Notes under the pieces: model-generated | The model's database searches: none | Told to the model about the DNA's origin: nothing | The model's input: only the letters and a program-made list of their open reading frames with translations | Shown here: one piece after another, positions 58,418 to 64,000 of the stretch | Layout of the letters: each line of letters opens with the position of its first letter | How positions within the stretch are numbered: position 1 is the stretch's first letter | Translations under genes and position numbers: made by a program | Source of the DNA: Methanosarcina thermophila TM-1 | Lineage (GTDB): Archaea > Halobacteriota > Methanosarcinia > Methanosarcinales > Methanosarcinaceae | NCBI RefSeq assembly: GCF_000969885.1 | Contig: NZ_CP009501.1 | Coordinates: forward strand, 1,550,001-1,614,000 | Direction: 5' to 3' | Length of the DNA: 64,000 bases

Positions 58418-59370
58418 ATGGAGATAGAGAAAAAACTCATTGAATGCTTGAAGAATCACGAACTCCCTGATTATCTTCTATATACAGGTGCTGGCGGAAC
58501 AAAAAACTGGCTGGAACTGGATAGATCCAGGACATTTCCTGTAGCCAGGCAGCTCACATCCCTTCTGGAGAAAAATCTTGAATCACTATTGAGATTTATT
58601 CCGACAGGCATGAGCCTTGTAAGTGTTGGAGTGGGAAGTGGGGAAAAAGAGGAACTTCTTCTCAAAGCACTCATAAGGAAAAATCTGGCTGAACCCCCAG
58701 CTTCAGGAGAAGTGCCGATATGCTATTATCCTGTTGATATAAACAGCGAATTTGTGGATCTTGCCCTTGCTAAGGTCAGGGACCTGCCTGTCGAAAAGAG
58801 AGGAGTAGCTGGGTTCATAGAGGATATAGCGACCTTTAAAAAAACTGGCGCTTGCCGGTTCTTTTCTGCATTCTGGGGAACACCTTTTGCAATTACGAGC
58901 CAGAATTCATTCTTCAGCTTGTCCGTAAAACACTTGGGTAGGAGGATTTATTTCTCTTGGATGCCAGCCTTCTCCCTGCTGAAGGTCTGGAAGCACAATC
59001 TTTAGGGGAATCCATACTTAGCACATATACCTCAAGAGAGAATGCTCTCTTCAATATGTACCCTCTGCTTCATTATGGGATGAATCCTGAAGACCTCGAT
59101 TTTGAACTCCTGCTTGCACATGTAGATTCAAGGATAGGATTGGTGTGCAGAACCAGGAAGCATCTGCATATCCTGAAAGACTCTGAAATTACAATTGGAG
59201 CAGAAGCCATACGCCTCAGAAGAGGAGATGTAATTCGTATGGGTTTTACTTACAAGTATACCCATGACCAGATTACGGCTTTCCTGGATATTTGCGGATT
59301 TGAAATCCTCAAGACTTTCCTGAGTGAAGACCAGACAAATGTTATAATCCTCGCAAAACGAAGTACATGA
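58418..59370 (+). pseudogene. EgtD-like SAM methyltransferase with one frameshift and one in-frame UAG
   Basis: Amino part from ATG 58418 (LPDYLLYTGAGGTKNWLELD, then SLVSVGVGSGEKEELLL) is followed by a shift at a run of seven A (58838-58844). Adding one A continues as NWRLPVLFCILGNTFCNYEP and ILQLVRKTLG, then TAG (58939-58941), then EDLFLLDASLLPAEG to TGA at 59370. The end GFTYKYTHDQITAFLDICGF matches the EgtD-type Nα-methyltransferase carboxy domain. Restored length about 317 residues including the UAG position. The UAG could be pyrrolysine or a second lesion. Confidence 0.75.
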
Positions 59371-59415
59371 AATGACATTAACCAGAGAGAAACCAATCAA
59401 AAGGAGGTTTGGGGT

Positions 59416-59610
59416 ATGGGTTGCGAGATAGAGGAACTGAGCAGAAGCGAGAAAACAAAGCAAAGTATAGCTTATGGGTGTGATGAGCTTGGAAGGCTGA
59501 AAAGTGTATTAATACATACGCCAGGAGAAGAACTGTCTCTGATCAACGAATCAAATTATGAGTACTGGCTTTACGATAATCATTCTGTAGCTTCAAAACG
59601 CAGAATGTAG
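59416..59610 (+). pseudogene. arginine deiminase-superfamily protein, amino-terminal stub
   Basis: 64 codons from ATG 59416, preceded by a perfect AAGGAGGT. AYGCDELGRLKSVLIHTPGE followed by INESNYEYWLYD is the amino end of the guanidino-group-modifying superfamily (arginine deiminase, DDAH). After that the sequence becomes unrelated (NHSVASKRRM) and stops at TAG, followed by a GTCGAA microsatellite. The catalytic Cys/His region is absent. Downstream of the EgtD-like gene by 45 bases, so formerly the same operon. Confidence 0.7.
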
Positions 59611-59622
59611 AGCCCAGGTTAG

Positions 59623-59653
59623 GGTCGAAGTCGAAGTCGAAGTCGGAGTCGGG
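59623..59653. repeat. GTCGAA hexamer microsatellite at the break of the deiminase gene
   Basis: Three GTCGAA units followed by two GTCGGA/GTCGGG variants start 12 bases after the stub's stop; GGTCGAAGTCAGAG-like sequence continues to about 59690. The remaining gap 59654-60244 is AT-rich. A 42-codon frame at 59824-59952 was seen but not called. Confidence 0.8.
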
Positions 59654-60244
59654 ATGATGTCAGGGTCGAAGTCAGAGTTCGAGGTAAGGTTTGATGTAAG
59701 GGTGCAAGGTAATGACAAAACTTAAAACCGGCTTCGGTATTTCTGAAATTTTCTTTGCTCTGAAATCTGGCTGAAATTTTTAAACAAAAAAGAGGCAGTT
59801 TTAACATTATATAAAAAATTACAATGTTAGGCCCACCTTGGATTAGATGTGGCAGTATTGGCATAGAAGTTTTGTTATCAGTAGAAACATATAGTAAAAC
59901 GGCAGGCGTAGATGAAGTGGGAAAAATAATTGAAAAGAATTACTATGAATAGACAAGGCTTAACTTGAACATATGAACTGAAAGTGAAAAAACAGAGTAA
60001 AAGAAAAGTTGATTATAATTCAAAAACAGTGGGATCTGAGGAATAATCTTGCAGGCCCTGCAGGACAAAACATCCGGACTTTATGCTGATCTGATCAAAG
60101 ATCTTAGATACAAATTCTGGCTTAATCTCAGGCTCACCACAGGGATTTCACACACATCCTTGTATGTTCCCATTCAAGAAAATATATTATCCATATACGA
60201 TTTAAAATGATATAAATATAAAAATACGAGAATTTTTGAGTTAC

Positions 60245-60607
60245 CTATATCCCCGCACTCTTTCTTTTTGCAAGCTCTTCCATTGCAGTTTTTCTGACCG
60301 AATAATGTTCATCAGAGACAGCTTTATCCATGATCATTTCAAAAGTTCCAGGCTCGTCAGGCCATAAGGATGCAAGCAGGCTGACTGCATTTCCCCTTAC
60401 CATATTATCCTCATCATGAACGCACCTGTCTCTGACAAATTGTAGAACTTCAGGTTCGTTCCTCCAGCCGTTTGCAAGTTCCTGGAGCGCAACCCCTCTC
60501 ACAGAATAGTGTTCATCCTTAAATGCCCTTTCCTTGATAAAGAAAATGACATTTTCTCCGCACTCTTTCTTTCTGTATCCACAGGAATAAATCGAAAACA
60601 TTTTCAT
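60245..60607 (-). CDS. HEAT-repeat protein
   Basis: 120 residues containing three HEAT/PBS-lyase-type repeats: DEHYSVRGVALQELANGW, DEDNMVRGNAVSLLASLW and DEHYSVRKTAMEELAKRK. The amino 25 residues, with several Cys and aromatic residues, are not repeat-like and may be the fused remnant of a longer protein. Short HEAT proteins act as scaffolds or in phycobilin-like lyase folds; function unknown. Stop is TAG, with no conserved sequence after it. Confidence 0.8.
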   Translation of the reverse strand: MKMFSIYSCGYRKKECGENVIFFIKERAFKDEHYSVRGVALQELANGWRNEPEVLQFVRDRCVHDEDNMVRGNAVSLLASLWPDEPGTFEMIMDKAVSDEHYSVRKTAMEELAKRKSAGI

Positions 60608-60705
60608 TGTTAATGCCTTTATAAAGCAGAAAATATACTTATTTTTTTAGAACTCACAAAATAAGTTTTGTAATAATTGAGGTACATCCTCAGGAGATGT
60701 GACAG

Positions 60706-61140
60706 ATGAAAACGAGTATGAAAACAAGTATTTGTATAGGACTTGTGATTCTAGCTATTGTAGGAATAGCTGGATGTGCGGAAAGCAATGAACAGAAGAG
60801 TGAAGTCGCACAACCTGATGCAGAAGTAACAACGCCAATCTCTGAGCCAACAACTGCTCCAGGTACTGTTATTGTAACTTTCTCTGGAGACGATTCAACA
60901 ACTACTCAGCAGTTTACTGCACCTAATAAATGGAAGATTGAATGGGAAACTCAGAACAGCACTAAATATAAACAAACTGTATTCTCCATGTATCTTTGTA
61001 GCGAAACCGGAGAACTCCTGGACTACATAGGAAGTACGAGTGTGGCTGACAGCGGAGAAACATACATGTATAAACCTGGGACTTATGCGTTCAAGATTAC
61101 CAGTGGAATGCCTTACAATGTTACGGTGACTACTGCTTGA
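60706..61140 (+). CDS. secreted lipoprotein, Thr-rich linker and beta-type domain
   Basis: 144 residues. Signal SICIGLVILAIVGIAGC with lipid cysteine about residue 24, then an acidic Thr/Pro/Glu linker to about residue 60, then a compact beta-rich domain (NKWKIEWETQN, TYMYKPGTYAFKI) with one Cys. It should be anchored outside the membrane. Family not recognised. ATG 60706 after GGAGATGTG; a second ATG at 60718 is possible. Confidence 0.75.
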   Translation: MKTSMKTSICIGLVILAIVGIAGCAESNEQKSEVAQPDAEVTTPISEPTTAPGTVIVTFSGDDSTTTQQFTAPNKWKIEWETQNSTKYKQTVFSMYLCSETGELLDYIGSTSVADSGETYMYKPGTYAFKITSGMPYNVTVTTA

Positions 61141-61468
61141 GAAGGGTATTAAAAACCCTAATTTTTTTGTTGTAGTATTGGCCCGGAATTCACATACTGT
61201 TTTTTTTGAACACAACCGCTTCCGGTTTCGTTTTTTAAATCGTGAACGACTGACATGTTATTAAAATTAGTCATATAGATTATAACAGCAACTCCCGTCT
61301 ATTAATATTAGAATTGTATTTATCGATATGCATTTCCTCTTTTCTTTTTGAGCATCTTGTTTTAGGTATTCCCTTATTCCCATTTGTTGTTTAGTATATA
61401 TGATACATCCATATCAATAACAGCATACTGTAATACACATACTACTATACCTATTCTAAAGCCTTCTA

Positions 61469-61483
61469 AGGGTACTATACCCT
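61469..61483. promoter_or_regulatory. perfect palindrome AGGGTA-CTA-TACCCT, candidate operator
   Basis: Six-base arms with a 3-base spacer, about 210 bases upstream of the zinc-finger/coiled-coil gene. It could be an operator for that or another regulator. The gap 61141-61693 otherwise holds pyrimidine-rich sequence and ACTCCC repeats. Confidence 0.4.
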
Positions 61484-61650
61484 ATCTAATGGCAAGTACC
61501 TGCACCTCTTCTATAAGCCTTACATGATCCTCTCAGGCACCACTGAAGGAATTATATGAGCAGTATATTCTCATTCAATGATAGACCATCTACGCACCTA
61601 CTACTGCACAGGGACAACTACCACACACACTCCCTGAATACTCCCATGAT

Positions 61651-61696
61651 TACTCCCTGAAAGTATATATCCCCGAAACTACCATTAGGGAGTATG
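61651..61696 (+). promoter_or_regulatory. hairpin able to mask the ribosome binding site of the next gene
   Basis: TACTCCCT (61651-61658) is complementary to AGGGAGTA (61687-61694), which contains the Shine-Dalgarno AGGGAG and the first base of the ATG at 61694. Two further ACTCCC copies at 61629-61634 and 61640-61645 could pair in its place. Confidence 0.5.
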
Positions 61697-62212
61697 AGTG
61701 ACAGCGATCATAAGAATATGAAGAAGTTACAAGTATGGGTATCCATCGAGACATGGGAGGAATTAAACTCCCTGGGATATACCAGCCCTACAGATGCGGT
61801 GACAGCAGGATTTAAACTGTTATTGGATACTCCCAGGAATACTCCCAAAAACTCCCAGGACACTACCGCACTTGAGGCAACTATTGAAGGATTGCAGATG
61901 TTGTTGCAGGAGAAGCAGGAACGAATTGTGGATCTGAAAAGAGAAGTGGAAAGACTTGACTTCTATTCGCAGTTCTTTAAAAGCATGGAGCACCGCCGAT
62001 TAGAGCAGAGTACTGAAGAGATAAAAGCAGAAGTTCAGAAGGCTTATGAGAAGCCAGTCAGTAAAGCCAGGAGCACTCCAGCAGGGAAGGAGACAATTAA
62101 GAAGATCTGCAAGAATTGCGGAGCAGAATTTGATGCTCAAAGCCCTAAAGCAGAAACTTGCAGTAGCAAATGCAGAGCCGCATTTTATAGGAAAAGCAGA
62201 AAAGAAAGATAA
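61694..62212 (+). CDS. coiled-coil protein with C-terminal zinc finger, likely nucleic-acid binding
   Basis: 172 residues. KKLQVWVSIETWEELNSLGY (about 10-30) looks like a ribbon-helix-helix-type start; residues 65-115 form a charged coiled coil (LQEKQERIVDLKREVERLDF); the end has CKNCGAEFDAQSPKAETC then SSKCRAAFYRKSR, four cysteines of a zinc finger with a basic tail. Similar proteins occur in accessory regions of methanogen genomes. The upstream hairpin suggests translational control. Three more ACTCCC copies lie inside the gene (61836-61856). Confidence 0.6.
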   Translation: MSDSDHKNMKKLQVWVSIETWEELNSLGYTSPTDAVTAGFKLLLDTPRNTPKNSQDTTALEATIEGLQMLLQEKQERIVDLKREVERLDFYSQFFKSMEHRRLEQSTEEIKAEVQKAYEKPVSKARSTPAGKETIKKICKNCGAEFDAQSPKAETCSSKCRAAFYRKSRKER

Positions 62213-62215
62213 TAA

Positions 62216-62484
62216 TTAGATCAGCCGATCATATTTTTTATGTGCTTGTTCCTGTGTCAGAATTTCGTATACATAGACTTCAGCTTTCTTTGAATCGAAT
62301 CTGTACATGGCCCTATAATTGCCTATCCTAAGCCTATAGATTTCTTCCTTGTAACCTTCGATCCGGCTTTTATTCCCTCCAGGGAAGGGGTCATTTAGCT
62401 CTTTCAGAGCCGCTTTAATTTGATCTACCCTATTTTTGGGAATGTCATTAAGGGCTTTGGATGAATCAAGATTTTAAAGGTCAT
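62216..62484 (-). pseudogene. RelE/ParE-type toxin with one frameshift
   Basis: ATG 62484 overlaps the antitoxin stop by 11 bases and gives MTFKILIHPK. Then a one-base loss in an A run (plus-strand TTT at 62456-62458) moves the frame; the rest reads ALNDIPKNRVDQIKAALKEL, RIEGYKEEIYRLRIGNYR and EVYVYEILTQEQAHKKYDRL to a TAA. Restored length about 89 residues. The arrangement antitoxin-toxin with overlap is typical of RelBE systems; RelE-type toxins cut mRNA at the ribosome or inhibit gyrase (ParE). Confidence 0.78.
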
Positions 62485-62689
62485 CAATGCTCACAAACTC
62501 GTCTCTGTGTTCTTTGATGAACTCATCCGCTTCCTCTGCAAGCCTGTCTATTCTCGATTTGTATTCATGATCTTTGTATTCTCTGATCAATTTTTCAATG
62601 ACAGCGTTGTAATCGTCACCCATCGACCCGATTTTTTTTAATTCATCTCTGGTCTGTCTGGTTACTTGAATTGTTGTTGTTTCAGACAT
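62474..62689 (-). CDS. antitoxin of the RelE-type pair
   Basis: About 71 residues from ATG 62689. TTTIQVTRQTRDELKKIGSM is a ribbon-helix-helix-like strand and helix (VapB/RelB type); the rest is a helical acidic tail (KSRIDRLAEEADEFIKEHRD) that would bind the toxin. The stop overlaps the toxin start. Such antitoxins neutralise the toxin and repress their own operon. Because the toxin frame is broken, the pair may be inactive. Confidence 0.75.
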   Translation of the reverse strand: MSETTTIQVTRQTRDELKKIGSMGDDYNAVIEKLIREYKDHEYKSRIDRLAEEADEFIKEHRDEFVSIDDL

Positions 62690-62836
62690 GATAATCACTA
62701 TAGGAGCTATGATATTTATAATTAGCTAAAAACAGAAACATGCTCCGATAAGTGCAGATCAGCTTTCAAGACGAAAAAAAACACCTTAAGTCAAAAGTAT
62801 GAATATGAGGGTTAATTTGTCCCTCATAACTCAATT

Positions 62837-63409
62837 TCATTGGATTGTACCTAAAGAGACTAACTTCGTATCTGTGCCCCATATTCCATCAGCTACTTGT
62901 AAATTGGCAGTGATTCCTTTAGGCACATCGAAAATAGTCTGCCCCATAACTGGAAGTCCTGGTTGAATCTGTTTCAATAAAATGTTTTCTTCTAAAGCAG
63001 ACCAAGCTTCTGTATCACTTTCAAAGGTTCTCCCTTCAGAGTCTATAATTTTTACATCACCAGTGGTCATTGTTGCAGACTCTTTGCCAATGTTTTCTAT
63101 AGTCATGGTTACAATGACAAAAATTCCGGATGCGGTTTGTTTAGTGAAATCATTCCCTATAGAACTCGCAGTTCTTACATCTGTTATTGTATATGCCCTC
63201 TCGCCAACAACAACCCTGTCACCAATCTTATAAGTTTCAGGTGTAGCTTCAGGGGTTGCTTCAGAAGCTGGAGCAGATTCTTGAGCCTGTTTTGAGTTAC
63301 TATTATCTGTTGTACTATCTCCACCAGATCCTAAAAGACCAACTATAACAAGTAAGACAAAAATTCCAAGAATAACTTTTATAATTTTGTTCAACGCCTT
63401 ACACTCCAT
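62837..63409 (-). CDS. membrane-anchored DUF4352 protein
   Basis: 190 residues. An amino-terminal hydrophobic segment (IIKVILGIFVLLVIVGLLGS) is followed by a Ser/Glu/Ala/Pro-rich linker (to about residue 65) and an immunoglobulin-like DUF4352 domain: IVTMTIENIGKESATMTTGD, DSEGRTFESDTEAW and VPKGITANLQVADG. The domain should face outside. Its start overlaps the AbrB gene's stop by 11 bases, so the two are probably one operon. Function unknown. Confidence 0.8.
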   Translation of the reverse strand: MECKALNKIIKVILGIFVLLVIVGLLGSGGDSTTDNSNSKQAQESAPASEATPEATPETYKIGDRVVVGERAYTITDVRTASSIGNDFTKQTASGIFVIVTMTIENIGKESATMTTGDVKIIDSEGRTFESDTEAWSALEENILLKQIQPGLPVMGQTIFDVPKGITANLQVADGIWGTDTKLVSLGTIQ

Positions 63410-63560
63410 TTTTATTTTTTGGTGTTATTATAATATTTTTCCCATCGGTATCAATATCGACTAAACTTCCATTTTGCAGATTGAATTTATCCCTCAGGAA
63501 AGCAGGCAGATAAATAGAAGTCCTATTATTTTTATCCCTGTTAATTCTCATTTCTGCCAT
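63399..63560 (-). CDS. small AbrB/SpoVT-like DNA-binding protein, 53 residues
   Basis: MAEMRINRDK and NNRTSIYLPAFLRDK, then LVDIDTDGKNIIITPK, give the swapped-hairpin AbrB pattern (strand, short helix, GSLVDI turn). ATG 63560 (a second ATG follows at codon 4). The stop TAA at 63399-63401 lies inside the start of the DUF4352 gene, indicating coupling. Such proteins are antitoxin-like or global regulators; here possibly autoregulating the two-gene unit. Confidence 0.7.
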   Translation of the reverse strand: MAEMRINRDKNNRTSIYLPAFLRDKFNLQNGSLVDIDTDGKNIIITPKNKNGV

Positions 63561-63695
63561 ATGTCGGTACATTTGTAGACAAACATATAATCTTTGTTAT
63601 TTCAATCAGTTTTTATAAAGTCGAGTTGATTGGTGTGTTAGATTGATATTTTTATAGACTTTCTCGAAGTGGAGGCAGATTTGATTTACTGCCTG

Positions 63696-63887
63696 TTAAT
63701 CCTGGTTTGACTTTTTGATATATTTACAGCTATCTGATGGGCACCCAAGCCCTACAGCTACATAAGCACGTTTGCCGTCCACAGTCTTTCTGAGATATGC
63801 TACACTGAGTATTTCACCACATAGCGGGCACAGTTCTTTTGCTTTATAGCCTCTCTGTCCTTGATAGTGTTTTTTATCTTCAGTCAT
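63696..63887 (-). CDS. small zinc-ribbon protein, 63 residues
   Basis: CPLCGEILS near residue 20 and CPSDSCKYIKK near 49 provide four cysteines in two pairs, the pattern of a zinc ribbon. The amino end is basic and Gln/Tyr-rich (YQGQRGYKAKE). Preceded by TTTTGGTG; ATG at 63887. Function unknown; many such proteins occur in accessory regions. Separate from the AbrB gene by about 135 bases. Confidence 0.6.
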   Translation of the reverse strand: MTEDKKHYQGQRGYKAKELCPLCGEILSVAYLRKTVDGKRAYVAVGLGCPSDSCKYIKKSNQD

Positions 63888-63905
63888 GTTTTCACCAAAA
63901 AAGAG

Positions 63906-64000
63906 TTAGAGGTAATAGTTTACCTTGTACTCCTCCCATTCTCTTTTAAAATCGGCTTTCGTCCTCAGCACTCTGTTTTCTCTTCCAGGAACTCTTATGG
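63906..64000 (-). CDS. C-terminal end of a gene running off the window
   Basis: A minus-strand frame open from the right edge to TAA at 63906-63908 encodes about 30 residues, IRVPGRENRVLRTKADFKRE then WEEYKVNYYL. The composition looks coding and the stop is 18 bases before the next gene's ATG (63887) on the same strand, consistent with an operon. Too short to assign. Confidence 0.45.
   Translation of the reverse strand, partial: IRVPGRENRVLRTKADFKREWEEYKVNYYL

Noticed and set aside
59824-59952. 42-codon frame (GPPWIRCG ... KIIEKNYYE) ending in TAG
   Set aside because: Some coding-like composition, but no ribosome binding site and no family; could be a gene remnant.
60050-60210. 54-codon frame beginning TTG near 60050
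   Set aside because: No recognisable similarity and no start signals.
60110-60247. UAG readthrough of the HEAT-repeat protein
   Set aside because: The extension of about 40 codons is AT-driven, rich in Ile/Tyr/Phe, with no HEAT pattern.
1-64000. CRISPR array
   Set aside because: Tandem repeats here are degenerate, lack unique spacers of constant length, and no cas genes are present.

Overview
The window comes from a methanogenic archaeon of the genus Methanosarcina. The evidence is a formylmethanofuran dehydrogenase operon (fwdDBAC), a duplicated-domain Methanosarcina S-layer protein, a stand-alone NrpR domain protein, an intron-containing tRNA-Met, archaeal-type Thg1, TyrRS, Elp3 and cupin phosphoglucose isomerase, and lineage families such as DUF1699, DUF2769 and DUF3786. 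The species is not fixed. It is probably not M. acetivorans, because Thg1 has Trp at residue 142, where pyrrolysine is reported in that species. Intergenic DNA is long, AT-rich and full of short tandem repeats.

Layout. 1-4.6 kb: an ECF-type importer (S component fragment, fused double ATPase, EcfT) overlapping an ABC-2 exporter pair. 4.8-9.8 kb, all minus strand: PhoU-like regulator, two hemerythrin-like paralogues, a frameshifted DUF421 membrane protein and a corrinoid-methyltransferase-like (URO-D) protein. 10.3-14.6 kb: a GH15 glucoamylase that appears to start at AUU, a 43-residue C2H2 zinc-finger protein, a DUF2769 protein, two SRPBCC/AHSA1 paralogues, a perfect tandem 50-bp repeat and tRNA-Met. 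15.2-19.5 kb: fwdDBAC. 19.9-22.8 kb: a lipoprotein and the S-layer gene with its promoter. 23.8-36.6 kb: mostly housekeeping genes (Elp3, DUF1699, a nuclease-fold protein, RecJ-like, NrpR2-like, Pgi, an RNase H-like exonuclease, Mdh, PRC-barrel, Thg1, TyrRS). 36.8-40.2 kb: unrecognised proteins, DUF3786 and a U-rich tract. 40.4-43.7 kb: HIT, TusA, DsrE, a cysteine-desulfurase homologue lacking the PLP lysine, and an IscU-MIP18 fusion. These form a plausible sulfur-transfer and Fe-S assembly locus.

43.8-49.4 kb: a DUF5602-like lipoprotein interrupted by an in-frame UAG (a pyrrolysine candidate), a large catalase, a methyltransferase with two compensating frameshifts, and a ferredoxin-domain aldo/keto reductase. 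49.9-56.9 kb: a cell-surface glycan-type cluster (UPF0104 membrane protein, GT4, polysaccharide deacetylase, methyltransferase, a 593-residue deacetylase-like protein) containing a dead transposase, then an SPL-like radical SAM protein. 57.1-59.6 kb: a SPASM radical SAM protein, an EgtD-like methyltransferase with a frameshift plus an in-frame UAG, and the amino-terminal stub of an arginine-deiminase-superfamily enzyme. This looks like a partly decayed modification or biosynthetic cluster. 60.2-64 kb is accessory: a HEAT-repeat protein, a lipoprotein, a zinc-finger/coiled-coil protein whose ribosome binding site can be hidden in a hairpin, a RelE-type toxin (frameshifted) with its antitoxin, an AbrB/DUF4352 pair and a small zinc ribbon.

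Two themes cut across the window. UAG occurs twice inside otherwise continuous reading frames, in a genus that decodes UAG as pyrrolysine. At least five single-base length changes, mostly in A or T runs, break genes; these may be real decay or sequence errors and should be settled before calling pseudogenes. All calls come from reading the sequence; no database search was run.
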